Shown: positions 26,275 through 35,035 of the stretch, piece by piece | Numbering within the stretch: position 1 is the stretch's first letter | Layout: every line of letters begins with the position of its first letter | NCBI RefSeq assembly: GCF_042680885.1 | Contig: NZ_JBHUEO010000113.1 | Span: 1 to 64,000 of the forward strand | DNA length: 64,000 nucleotides | Direction of reading: 5' to 3' | DNA from: Siminovitchia sediminis | GTDB taxonomy: Bacteria > Bacillota > Bacilli > Bacillales > Bacillaceae_C | Made by a program: the position numbers and the translations under genes | Notes under the pieces: generated by a model | What the model was told of the DNA's origin: nothing | The model's database searches: none | Seen by the model: the letters and a program-made list of their open reading frames with translations, nothing else

Positions 26275-26508
26275 GTGCATGCGTTAGCCATTACGTTATT
26301 GATTATTGATTCCATCGCTCTCATTATTGTGGTATTATTACAATCCGGTAAAAGTGCCGGCCTGTCCGGAGCCATTTCCGGCGGAGCCGAGCAATTGTTT
26401 GGCAAGCAAAAAGCGCGCGGTATGGATCTGATACTTCATCGGATTACGGTTGTGTTGGCAGTGCTCTTCTTCTTGCTTACGGTCGCTGTAGCTTTCTTTG
26501 AAGTATAA
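26275..26508 (+). CDS. secG: preprotein translocase subunit SecG
   Basis: A 77-aa membrane protein of the SecYEG channel. The start GTG 26275 (MHALAITLLIIDSIALIIVV) matches Bacillus SecG and has GGAGGTG upstream. Two transmembrane helices flank the conserved LLQSGKSAGLSGAISGGAEQ cytosolic loop and FGKQKARG. The order eno-secG-esterase-rnr-smpB is the usual Bacillus arrangement, here interrupted by a leftward DUF2935 gene. Confidence 0.93.
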   Translation: MHALAITLLIIDSIALIIVVLLQSGKSAGLSGAISGGAEQLFGKQKARGMDLILHRITVVLAVLFFLLTVAVAFFEV

Positions 26509-26546
26509 GCAGTAAACAAGACCTGAAATAAACAAGGTAAATAATT

Positions 26547-26592
26547 TAAGGACATGACATATTTTTTTATACTCATATGTTATGTCCTTTCG
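26547..26592 (+). terminator. hairpin downstream of secG
   Basis: AAGGACATGACATAT pairs with ATATGTTATGTCCTT (one wobble pair), giving a 15-bp stem. The T run lies mostly in the loop, so it is a probable rather than classical terminator. Confidence 0.4.
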
Positions 26593-26981
26593 TCATTAAA
26601 TAAGGAGTCAGACTATTAAAATATGGACTATTCGCGTTATTTGACTGCCTCCCGACAATTGCCGGTCAACAGACGATTGGGCGATGGTTTGAGGTTAAAG
26701 ATTTAAGGCTGAGTTATACCTTAGTGAGTTGCCTGGCAAACAAATGATAAGTACTTATCCAGCTATAAGGGATAAAACACGATTAATTATTTCCTCACGT
26801 TTTTCTCCGGAAACTCTGCGTTCCCGCGTTTAACTATTCCTTAATTCAATACGTACTTAATGATGTCATTCAATATTATATTGATAACATCCAATGACAT
26901 GGTGGTGTTTCACCTATATGAAGAGAATTATACTGTTTAAAAGTTCTTTTAGAGCTCTTTTATCGGTCCGAGTGTTGCAAA
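26593..26981. other. intergenic region between convergent secG and DUF2935 genes
   Basis: About 390 bp with no supported gene. Short rightward frames have no ribosome site and overlap the leftward DUF2935 gene beyond this point. Confidence 0.4.
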
Positions 26982-27953
26982 TTACCTTTTCAATCTATCT
27001 AAAATATCCATGTAATAAACAGTTTCTCTATGCATATGGTCTGCCAGTAATGGCGGGAAATTTGTTTGCTTGGTCGGAATGGTACAGGTCGTTATTTCAG
27101 AAAGTAACCCTCTTAAATATTGATCAAACGAGGAGGATAGTTTGTAACTATTCCGAAGAAGATTCTCTATTCCTGTACCGGCCTGATTTACTTCTTCGGC
27201 TTGTGCCAATTGGCCGGCAAAATCCTCCTGAAACATTAACGCCGTTTGGCGATACTTCTCTTGGACCCCGGGCCGAAACGTCATGGATAGATGGTGAGCA
27301 TGCTCTGAATTTACTTGGGAGAAAAACAAAATTTCCTCAATCGCTACCTTATACAGCTCTTCTTTGGATAATCGGTGGTATAGGAACCGTGGAACAGTCG
27401 AGGCCATTACTTCACCATTAGGAATCCCCAGCTGTTTACGGCTTTTGGTCATATGGCCCTTTGAGCGCTCCAGTGTACCCACGAAACGGTCTGCTTCTCT
27501 GCGGATATGATCTTCCAGGATATCAGGCAGAATAGCTAATGCCTGGCATTGTTGCGTTAACTCCAAAAGCTGTTTTTTAAACCGGATCAATTGATTTACT
27601 TTATGAATAGTCTGCTCCCTGAGCTGGATTAAGATTTGGCTTGATGAGTTATAAGAGGTTTGAAGAATGGTGTGGTGTAGTTGTTCCAATTGGACAGCAA
27701 ATTGATCAGCCATGCGAAAGAATTCTTCTTGTAAAGGATTTGGGTCTAACCCCATTCGTATAAACTTAGCGTGCTCAGACATAAGAATGACCCAAACACG
27801 CATTTCCTCAATGGCTGCTATAATAAATTCTTTTGCAGGGTCAATCGTCCGATAACCGCAAGTACACTGGGTGCCACAGGAACACCTTGTTCCACATTGG
27901 CAATTGGGGTTGGGGCATGTACGGCTATCAAATGACGCTTCCTCCATATTCAA
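26982..27953 (-). CDS. DUF2935 protein with Cys-rich N-terminus
   Basis: A protein of about 323 residues. The start TTG 27953 is chosen because AGGAGG lies 8 bases upstream; an ATG further out has no ribosome site. After MNMEEASF comes an unusual Cys-rich stretch (CPNPNCQCGTRCSCGTQCTC), then two related helical repeats, each with a SEHAxx segment (MSEHAKFIRMGLDP and NSEHAHHLSMTF). This is the duplicated four-helix, hemerythrin-like fold of DUF2935. Such proteins occur widely in spore-formers; function is not established. The His and Glu residues could bind metal and the Cys motif suggests metal or disulfide chemistry. Confidence 0.75.
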   Translation of the reverse strand: MNMEEASFDSRTCPNPNCQCGTRCSCGTQCTCGYRTIDPAKEFIIAAIEEMRVWVILMSEHAKFIRMGLDPNPLQEEFFRMADQFAVQLEQLHHTILQTSYNSSSQILIQLREQTIHKVNQLIRFKKQLLELTQQCQALAILPDILEDHIRREADRFVGTLERSKGHMTKSRKQLGIPNGEVMASTVPRFLYHRLSKEELYKVAIEEILFFSQVNSEHAHHLSMTFRPGVQEKYRQTALMFQEDFAGQLAQAEEVNQAGTGIENLLRNSYKLSSSFDQYLRGLLSEITTCTIPTKQTNFPPLLADHMHRETVYYMDILDRLKR

Positions 27954-28352
27954 TAACAGGACCTCCTCAATGGTCGATTTATTAATCAATCATATGTGAA
28001 CGGTTGGACGATATTACTAAAATCACGTGAACTGAAACAACTGACATTTCCGCGATGTTGTACCAATAGGTACACTGTTCTGTTACTTAAGAAAAATCCT
28101 TAACAGTTTCATCTTTCCACAGGATTTATTGAGCCTTTCCGTACATTTATCTAAATAACCAGAATGAATATATATTTTCTTACTGTCTCATATAAGCCGG
28201 TTTACTAACTTCTGCTATATCCCTTAGGTTTTATGCAAGGTAAGGTTAGGAATTTTATTAAAAAAAGGATATCGTTGGATTGTCCGGCTATAGTTTGATT
28301 AAAATAGGGTAATACATAACTTGAAGGATTGTACATAAAGGGGATCGATCGA
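27954..28352. other. divergent intergenic region
   Basis: About 400 bp between the leftward DUF2935 gene and the rightward esterase gene. It must hold both promoters; no gene is visible and no promoter pair is clear enough to assign. Confidence 0.4.
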
Positions 28353-29099
28353 ATGAAAATCAAAACACCAGAGCCTTTTACATTTAAAGCAGGAGAGCGT
28401 GCAGTGCTTCTTCTTCACGGTTTTACAGGAAATACAGCCGATGTACGAATGCTGGGAAGATTTCTTGAGAAAAATGGGTATACATGCCATGCCCCTCTTT
28501 ATAAAGGTCACGGCGTCCCGCCGGAAGAGCTGGTGAAAACCGGTCCGGATGACTGGTGGAAGGATGTGATGGACGGTTACAATTGCTTAAAGGAAGAGGG
28601 CTATCAAGAGATCGCCGTAGCCGGCTTATCCCTTGGCGGAGTATTTTCCCTTAAATTGGGCTACACTGTACCTGTAAAAGGAATCGTGCCGATGTGTGCC
28701 CCCACCTATATAAAAGATGAAGAGGTTCTTTATCAGGAAGTTCTCCAATATGCAAAGGAGTACAAACAATTTGAGGGGAAATCCAAAGATCAAATTGAAC
28801 AGGAAATGAGAGAATTTACCGATAAGCCGAGGCATATGTTGGATCTCCTGGGTGAATTGAACGCTGATGTGAAAAGTCAGGTGGATATGATCTATGCTCC
28901 TCTCTTCGTAGTGCAGGCCAGACATGATCAAATTGTTGGCCCGGGCAGTGCAGAATATATATATGAACAGGCAGCGTCCAACCAAAAAGATATCAAGTGG
29001 TATGAGAAATCTGGACATATCATCACGCTGGATGTTGAAAAAGAGCAGCTTTATGAAGATATTCTTCAGTTTTTAGAAGGGTTGGACTGGTTAGTATAA
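28353..29099 (+). CDS. est: carboxylesterase (Est30/YvaK type)
   Basis: A 248-aa alpha/beta hydrolase. LLLHGFTGN forms the oxyanion region, GLSLGGV carries the nucleophile Ser, ARHDQIVG the Asp, and KSGHIITLD the His. Length and motifs match Bacillus YvaK/Geobacillus Est30, which hydrolyse short-chain esters. ATG 28353 is preferred to an upstream ATG because AGGGGATC precedes it. It sits 20 bp before rnr in the conserved secG-est-rnr-smpB order. Confidence 0.88.
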   Translation: MKIKTPEPFTFKAGERAVLLLHGFTGNTADVRMLGRFLEKNGYTCHAPLYKGHGVPPEELVKTGPDDWWKDVMDGYNCLKEEGYQEIAVAGLSLGGVFSLKLGYTVPVKGIVPMCAPTYIKDEEVLYQEVLQYAKEYKQFEGKSKDQIEQEMREFTDKPRHMLDLLGELNADVKSQVDMIYAPLFVVQARHDQIVGPGSAEYIYEQAASNQKDIKWYEKSGHIITLDVEKEQLYEDILQFLEGLDWLV

Positions 29100-29119
29100 A
29101 TAGAAAGGAGGCGTATGCG

Positions 29120-31447
29120 ATGGAAGATCAACTGCAAATCTATACTGATCGGATTTTAGCATATATGAAAGACGAAGCATATAAGCCATTGACGGTCAAA
29201 GAACTGGAAGAAGAGTTCCGGATTGAGGGATCGGAAAACTTTAAGGACTTTGTGAAGGCGCTGGTTGTTTTGGAGGAAAAAGGGCAGATTGTCCGGACGA
29301 GAAGCAACCGGTACGGTGTCCCGGAAAAGATGAACCTTGTACGGGGATCATTGACGGGGAATGCGAAAGGTTTCGCATTCTTAATCCCTGATGAACCTGG
29401 AATGGATGATATATTTATCCCGCCGCATGAAATGAGTGGTGCCATGCATGGCGACAGGGTGCTTGTCAGGGTGTCTCTATCCAGCGGAGGTACCCGAAGA
29501 GAAGGCACAGTTGTACGCATTTTGGAACGCGGAACAGAACAGGTAGTAGGAACTTACAGCGAGAGCAAGCATTTTGGCTTTGTCATTCCGGATAACAAAA
29601 AAATTGCCGATGATATTTTTATACCGAAAAATGCCAGTATGGGAGCAGTAGAAGGTCATAAGGTCATCGTCAAGATTACTTCATACCCTGAAAACCGAAA
29701 AAATGCGGAGGGTGAAGTCATCCAAATACTTGGACATAAGAATGATCCGGGTGTTGATATTTTATCGATAATTCATAAACATGACCTGCCGCTTGCTTTT
29801 CTGGATGAGGTGATGGAACAAGCAAATGAGATTCCGGAAACGATTGACGAGAAGGATATCAGCAACCGACGGGATTTGCGTCACGAAACGATTGTGACAA
29901 TTGATGGGGCAGATGCCAAAGACTTGGATGATGCTGTAACGATAAAGAGATTGGAAAATGGCCATTATCAGCTTGGCGTACACATTGCAGATGTGAGTCA
30001 TTATGTGAAGGAAGGTTCGCCGATCGACCGCGAGGCATACGAGCGCGGAACAAGTGTTTATCTGGTCGACCGGGTGATCCCGATGATCCCGCATAAACTC
30101 TCCAACGGAATTTGTTCCCTGAATCCGAAAGTGGACCGCTTCACCATATCTTGTGTCATGGAATTAAACCAGCAGGGCGAAGTGGTCAGCCACGAAATTT
30201 TTCCGTCGGTGATCAAAACCACAGAACGGATGACATATTCTGATGTCAATAACATTTTAATTGACCGGGATCCTGTCTTGCGTGAAAAATATGAGGCACT
30301 TGTTCCCATGTTTGAGCTGATGGAAGAGCTTCAAGGCATTCTCCAGAAGAAGCGGATGAAGCGGGGCGCCATTGATTTTGATTTTAAAGAAGCGAAAGTT
30401 CTTGTGGATGATGACGGAAAACCAACAGATGTCGTGATACGAGAAAGGTCGATTGCCGAACGAATCATAGAAGAATTCATGCTGGCTGCCAATGAAACGG
30501 TAGCAGAACACTTTCATTGGATGGAGGTGCCGTTTCTATACCGGATTCATGAAGATCCAAAGGAGGAAAAGCTTCAGCGATTCTTTGAGTTTATTACCAA
30601 TTTCAATTTGATTGTCCGGGGTACGGCGAATACTGTGCACCCGAGAGCCTTGCAGGAGATCATTGAAGCGGTTCAAGGGAAGTCAGAGGAACTGATTGTC
30701 TCAACCGTCATGCTTCGATCCATGCAGCAAGCCAAATATTTTCCGGAAAGTATCGGCCATTTTGGCCTCTCGACAAAGTTTTATACGCATTTCACCTCTC
30801 CGATCCGAAGATATCCGGATCTCATTGTTCACCGGTTAATCAGGACCTATTTATTTGAAGGAAAGCTAGACGCAGCCACACGTGAAAGGTGGAATGCCGA
30901 GCTTGATGAAATTGCTCAACATACGTCGCAGAGGGAACGTCGAGCGGTGGATGCGGAACGGGATACGGATGAACTGAAAAAAGCAGAATTTATGGAGGAT
31001 AAAATTGGAGAAGAGTTTGAAGGGATCATCAGCTCTGCAACGAATTTTGGGCTGTTTGTCAAACTTCCCAATACCATTGAAGGTCTTGTCCATGTCAGTT
31101 ATATGACAGACGACTACTATCATTATGACGAACGCCAGTATGCACTGATCGGTGAGAGAACAGGCAACGTCTACCGAATTGGTGACGAAGTGACGGTCCG
31201 CGTCATCAATGTAAATAAAGATGATCATTCCATCGATTTTGAAATCGCCGGTATGAAAAAGTCTAAAGGAAAAAGCAGCCAAGGTGAATCCAAAAAAATT
31301 GTCAAGTTGAAAAGCAACGGGGAAAAAAGCAAGGGTCCTCAAGGAAACAGCCACGAGGAAGAATGGACGACACGAAAGCCGAAGAAGAAAAAATCTTTAT
31401 CCAATAAGCCTGCTTCTGTCAGAAAGAAAAAAGGGAAAAGGCGATAA
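29120..31447 (+). CDS. rnr: ribonuclease R
   Basis: A 775-aa 3'-5' exoribonuclease that degrades structured RNA and, with SmpB/tmRNA, helps clear faulty messages. Domains in order: N-terminal winged helix (about 1-80), two cold-shock domains (about 85-230), the RNB catalytic core with DGADAKDLDDAV acidic ligands (about 265-600), an S1 domain (about 635-715) and a Lys-rich tail. AGGAGG precedes ATG 29120. The smpB and ssrA genes follow. Confidence 0.95.
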   Translation: MEDQLQIYTDRILAYMKDEAYKPLTVKELEEEFRIEGSENFKDFVKALVVLEEKGQIVRTRSNRYGVPEKMNLVRGSLTGNAKGFAFLIPDEPGMDDIFIPPHEMSGAMHGDRVLVRVSLSSGGTRREGTVVRILERGTEQVVGTYSESKHFGFVIPDNKKIADDIFIPKNASMGAVEGHKVIVKITSYPENRKNAEGEVIQILGHKNDPGVDILSIIHKHDLPLAFLDEVMEQANEIPETIDEKDISNRRDLRHETIVTIDGADAKDLDDAVTIKRLENGHYQLGVHIADVSHYVKEGSPIDREAYERGTSVYLVDRVIPMIPHKLSNGICSLNPKVDRFTISCVMELNQQGEVVSHEIFPSVIKTTERMTYSDVNNILIDRDPVLREKYEALVPMFELMEELQGILQKKRMKRGAIDFDFKEAKVLVDDDGKPTDVVIRERSIAERIIEEFMLAANETVAEHFHWMEVPFLYRIHEDPKEEKLQRFFEFITNFNLIVRGTANTVHPRALQEIIEAVQGKSEELIVSTVMLRSMQQAKYFPESIGHFGLSTKFYTHFTSPIRRYPDLIVHRLIRTYLFEGKLDAATRERWNAELDEIAQHTSQRERRAVDAERDTDELKKAEFMEDKIGEEFEGIISSATNFGLFVKLPNTIEGLVHVSYMTDDYYHYDERQYALIGERTGNVYRIGDEVTVRVINVNKDDHSIDFEIAGMKKSKGKSSQGESKKIVKLKSNGEKSKGPQGNSHEEEWTTRKPKKKKSLSNKPASVRKKKGKRR

Positions 31448-31790
31448 GATGGATTACAAATGGTGATCGGTTACGTTGCTTCAGTGTGTAAGAAAGTGAA
31501 TCAGTTCCGGTGAAAGTTCATGGTATCTGTCGTTCGGTACCGGCAGCCCGGATGACTGGATCCTGATTAACGTTGTTTGATGTTGAATGGTATCGCACAT
31601 TTTGATCGTTCCTGAGTTAGGTTGATTATAGTTGTATCGGTAACACAAGGGCTGGAATCGTTCCCGATCGACATCTCTAATCTCGGGAACGGTACCGCAA
31701 GTCTTGTTGAATAAGATCCGAACACATCTGATAATTCTCTTTACGTAACGGATTTTGACGGTGTTACATTCAAACTGATAAAAAACATGA
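31448..31790. other. unassigned region between rnr and smpB
   Basis: No gene can be supported. A 122-codon leftward frame exists but starts at GTG 31849 without a ribosome site and runs through the terminator, so it is not called. A hairpin CGTTCCCGA/TCGGGAACG is at about 31658-31692. The DNA looks like a decayed insertion in an otherwise conserved junction. Confidence 0.35.
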
Positions 31791-31842
31791 TCAGGTGAAG
31801 GATTTGAAACCTTCACCTGAATGCTTTTCGAGATTTTTTTTC
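31791..31842 (+). terminator. terminator before smpB
   Basis: TCAGGTGAAG and CTTCACCTGA (31791-31820) form a 10-bp stem, followed by CTTTT and then a T8 run about 14 bases later. It separates rnr from smpB. Confidence 0.55.
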
Positions 31843-31891
31843 TTTTCACATGTTATAATGGGTATCATGAAAGGTTGCAGGGGTGTTAAAC

Positions 31892-32359
31892 ATGGCAAAG
31901 CATGAGGGGAAATTGGTTGCGCAAAACCGAAAAGCGAACCATGATTATTTTATTGAAGAAACATATGAAGCAGGAATTGTACTTCACGGAACGGAAATTA
32001 AGTCGATTCGTGCCGGGAGGGTCAATTTAAAAGATTCGTTTGCGCGTATTCAAGATGGAGAAGTATTTATCCATAATATGCATATTAGCCCGTATGAACA
32101 CGGAAACCGATATAATCATGACCCGATTAGAACGAGGAAACTGCTGCTCCACCGCAAGCAGATCAACAAACTGATTGGTCAAACGAAAGAAATGGGATAT
32201 ACACTTGTACCGTTAAAACTATATTTAAAAAATGGATTTGCAAAATTGCTCATCGGACTTGGAAAAGGTAAAAAGCAATACGATAAACGTGAAACCTTGA
32301 AGAGAAAAGAAGCCAAACGTGATATTGAAAGAGCATTCCGTGAACGGCAAAAAATGTAA
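31892..32359 (+). CDS. smpB: SsrA-binding protein SmpB
   Basis: A 155-aa RNA-binding protein that delivers tmRNA to stalled ribosomes. NHDYFIEETYEAGI, GTEIKSIRAGRVNLKDSF and HNMHISPYEHGNRYNHDP are family signatures, and the basic C-terminal tail mimics codon-anticodon contacts. I start it at ATG 31892 with AGGGGTG upstream, not GTG 31883. TATAAT at 31854-31859 is a likely -10. The ssrA gene follows 110 bp later. Confidence 0.95.
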   Translation: MAKHEGKLVAQNRKANHDYFIEETYEAGIVLHGTEIKSIRAGRVNLKDSFARIQDGEVFIHNMHISPYEHGNRYNHDPIRTRKLLLHRKQINKLIGQTKEMGYTLVPLKLYLKNGFAKLLIGLGKGKKQYDKRETLKRKEAKRDIERAFRERQKM

Positions 32360-32375
32360 AAAGGGTATGAAACCC

Positions 32376-32403
32376 TTGAAATTTTATCGTTTTCTGCTAT
32401 AAT
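32376..32403 (+). promoter_or_regulatory. sigma-A promoter of ssrA
   Basis: TTGAAA (32376-32381) and TATAAT (32398-32403) are separated by 16 bp, ahead of the tmRNA 5' end by about 66 bp. A small hairpin AAGGGT/ACCCTT (32361-32377) overlaps the -35 and may end smpB transcription. Confidence 0.6.
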
Positions 32404-32469
32404 AATAACTGTACCCGATAGAAAGGGTACCCCGAAACGGACCTTTGACCAAAGGTTTCTCTTTAAAAT

Positions 32470-32835
32470 GGGGACGTTTTGGATTCGACAGGGATAGGTC
32501 GAGCTCGAGCTGCGAGTCGAGGGGATCGTCCTCGTAAATAACGTCAAAGCCAATAATAACTGGCAAATCTAACGATAACCTCGCTTTAGCTGCCTAATAA
32601 GGCCTAATGCGGATCCTCCCTCCATCGCCCATGTGGTAGGGTAAGGGTCTCACTCTCAGTGGGCTACGCCGGACGTCCTCCGCCTGAGGACTATGGAAGA
32701 GACTAATCAGGCTAGCATTTCGGAAGCCTGTCGATAGGCTGAAGAGGATGCGAAATGCGAATATATCGACTACACTCGTAGATGCTTGAGTGGCGATATT
32801 CTTGGACGTGGGTTCGATTCCCACCGTCTCCACCA
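32470..32835 (+). ncRNA. ssrA: transfer-messenger RNA
   Basis: A tmRNA that rescues stalled ribosomes and tags incomplete proteins. The 5' end GGGGACGTTTTGGATTCGAC and the 3' end GTGGGTTCGATTCCCACCGT followed by CTCCACCA form the tRNA-like acceptor and T arm, with CCA encoded. The tag frame begins at GGC 32562 and reads GKSNDNLALAA before tandem TAA stops (32595-32600), preceded by the resume alanine. The LALAA ending is the standard ClpXP degron. It lies directly after smpB. Confidence 0.97.
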
Positions 32836-33295
32836 AATACATAGTTTGGTGGTTTTTATTTTTGTTAAAAATGAAAAGTAAATGTTCACATACTATTTGT
32901 CCCTTTAAGCCGGGAATTTTGTGAGAAGTCCTGTTTATGTCTATAGGGTCTGGATGAGTGGCAATGCGTCCATTTTGTCGATGGATTGGTTCGTTGGTCA
33001 TTCAAGGCTCCAATTTATCGCCCGATCGTCACAGGGTCTCTTTGACCGCTTCAAGGTGCCCGGTTGGTTAACCAACTCGCTTGTAAGGTCATCATGACTG
33101 CTCTCAGCCGCCCATTTTACAGCATTATCGTGCTTTACGTGTTTTAAGAACAACAAACCTGCTATAATATATTTTTTAAGGAAGACAAGACGGCATCAAA
33201 AGGACCCGTCTTTTTCTTTTTGAAAAATGTATTAAACGGTCTCACAGCCCTTTTAAAAGAGAGGCAAGGTGAACCTTCTATGTGGGAGGTAACAA
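32836..33295. other. intergenic region with promoter followed by terminator-like hairpin
   Basis: No gene. A -10-like TATAAT is at 33162-33167 (GCTATAATATA). About 20 bases downstream AGACGG and CCGTCT form a stem (about 33189-33210) followed by TTTTCTTTTT. A transcript starting here would meet the terminator before the transporter gene, so the region may be an attenuator leader or encode a short RNA. Confidence 0.4.
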
Positions 33296-34240
33296 TTGAA
33301 GTTGTTGACATGGATTAATTATGCCGTTACAACGTACTTACCGGCATGGATTGTGGTTTTTGCTTTTATAGCTTACTTAGTTCCTTGGTGGTTTGAGCCC
33401 TTAACGAACTGGACCGGCTTCATGCTCGGTCTTATTTTATTTTTAATGGGAATGACCATCCCGCCATCCAGTATTCGTTACGTCTTCAGACATCCAAAGC
33501 TTGTCTTCACAGGAGTTGTGTTTAAGTGGACTTTTACAGTGTTATTATCAGTCGGATTAGGTTTAGTTTTTCTCGATCAGCATCCTGATGTGATGGCAGG
33601 CTTTATTTTGGCAGGCAGTGTACCGAGCGCTACGGCCGCAAGCTTGTATACATTCATTTCGCATGGGACAGTGGTGCTTAGCATCACCATGTCTGTAGTT
33701 GACACGTTCATCAGTCCGATACTGACTCCGTTGATCATGGAGACAGCAGTGGGTCATTTAATTCCGATTGATTACATATCTTTGGTCATCCAAATGATGA
33801 TGATTGTCTTGCTTCCGGTTTTGGCGGGAATGGCAGTCCAAAAGTATCTTCCGTCATGGGTAGAGGTGTTGCGCCCAGCCGTCAGGTTATGTTCGTCCAC
33901 GACATTAATTGCCATTGTATTGGCTGTTGTAGCTGGATCTAAGATGCTTATACAAGAAAACTTGTCATTGCTCCCGCTGCTTATACTTGCGACATTGGTG
34001 CAAATCCTGCTTCCGATGTGCCTGGTATATGTTGTGATCAAAAATCTAGGTGCCTCTCCATCGGATGGGAGAGCAATACTGTTTGAAGCGGGCCTGTGCA
34101 ATACCGCATTGGCCGCTATTTTGGCGATGGAGCATATTAGTTTACTTGCCGCAGTACCGGCCGTGATCAATACTGTCTTAAACTTGTCGCTGGGAGCTTG
34201 GATGGCTCATCAACTAGGAAAAAATTCCCCTAAAAAATAA
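33296..34240 (+). CDS. bile acid:sodium symporter (BASS) family transporter
   Basis: A 314-aa membrane protein with about nine to ten transmembrane helices. FMLGLILFLMGMTIPPSSIR in the second to third helix region and GSVPSATAASLYTFISHG (substrate/sodium site region) are characteristic of the BASS/YocS family. The start TTG 33296 has GGGAGG upstream. Bacterial members move organic anions such as pantoate or bile acids with sodium; the substrate here is unknown. Confidence 0.82.
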   Translation: MKLLTWINYAVTTYLPAWIVVFAFIAYLVPWWFEPLTNWTGFMLGLILFLMGMTIPPSSIRYVFRHPKLVFTGVVFKWTFTVLLSVGLGLVFLDQHPDVMAGFILAGSVPSATAASLYTFISHGTVVLSITMSVVDTFISPILTPLIMETAVGHLIPIDYISLVIQMMMIVLLPVLAGMAVQKYLPSWVEVLRPAVRLCSSTTLIAIVLAVVAGSKMLIQENLSLLPLLILATLVQILLPMCLVYVVIKNLGASPSDGRAILFEAGLCNTALAAILAMEHISLLAAVPAVINTVLNLSLGAWMAHQLGKNSPKK

Positions 34241-34349
34241 TGGTGAAATATATTGACTATGTCGATTGATGGTGATAAAATATATAAATTTGACCATTTT
34301 ATTAATATGTGATATAATGAACATATCTGAAGACTAGGAGGTGGGCTGC

Positions 34350-34823
34350 ATGATCGAAGTTGGGGATAAAGTATTTTATCCAATGCATGGAGCAGGGATT
34401 GTGAAAGCCATTGATAATAAAGATTTTCGCGGTAAAGTGGAATCGTACTGTCTGATCACAATTCCCAGTAAACATATGGATGTGATGCTGCCAGTAGAAA
34501 AAGCTTCAAAAGCGGGATTGCGTCCTCTCGTTGACCGTAACTCAGCCAAGAAGATGCTGCAGGATTATTATCAGGAAGAGAATGACTCCGACCTTCCCTG
34601 GAAAAAAAGGTATAATGCAAATTTGGAAAAAATTAAAACAGGGGATTTTCGTGCCTGCTTAGAGGTTGTAAATGACCTTTTGCATAGGGGTAAAGAAAAA
34701 CCTCTCAATGGCAGCGAAAAACAAATGCTGCATCAAGCCAAACGTTTAGTTGGAAGTGAACTTGCTTTAATTAAAGATATTAGTGAAAAGCAGGCAGAAA
34801 AAATGCTTGAACTGCCTAATTAA
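34350..34823 (+). CDS. CarD/CdnL-family transcription regulator
   Basis: A 157-aa protein. The N-terminal Tudor-like RNA-polymerase-interaction domain (VGDKVFYPMHGAGIV) is followed by a helical DNA-binding domain, as in CarD/CdnL and Bacillus YdeB. ATG 34350 follows AGGAGG by 8 bases; GTG 34341 is rejected. CarD proteins bind RNA polymerase beta and stabilise open complexes. A terminator (GACG...GGCGTCTTTT, about 34825-34862) follows, so it is a single-gene unit. Confidence 0.85.
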   Translation: MIEVGDKVFYPMHGAGIVKAIDNKDFRGKVESYCLITIPSKHMDVMLPVEKASKAGLRPLVDRNSAKKMLQDYYQEENDSDLPWKKRYNANLEKIKTGDFRACLEVVNDLLHRGKEKPLNGSEKQMLHQAKRLVGSELALIKDISEKQAEKMLELPN

Positions 34824-34862
34824 TGACGTTTCTCCATTTATTATGGAGAGGCGTCTTTTCAT
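34824..34862 (+). terminator. terminator after carD-like gene
   Basis: GACGTTTCTCCAT and ATGGAGAGGCGTC pair imperfectly around TTATT and are followed by TTTTC. It lies directly after the TAA stop. Confidence 0.65.
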
Positions 34863-35035
34863 TTTAAAATCCTATAGGAAAGGGCAGGCGTATTCAGCCG
34901 CCTGCCATCTACGGCCGCCCGCAGCCGGCCTGTTTTTTAAGCAATGTCTTTGCTATCGGTTTCTTTGAAAAAAACTTTAAATACTGATAGACTTTTTATA
35001 ATATAACAGTTAGATAGAAAGGGGAGAGTTTTTCA

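Noticed and set aside
26894..27421. Rightward 175-codon frame opposite the DUF2935 gene
   Set aside because: It is antisense to a gene with a good ribosome site and clear hemerythrin-like repeats; its protein has no domain-like features.
31481..31849. Leftward 122-codon frame between rnr and smpB
   Set aside because: It starts with GTG without a ribosome site, reads through a strong hairpin terminator and over the smpB promoter region, and matches no family I recognise.
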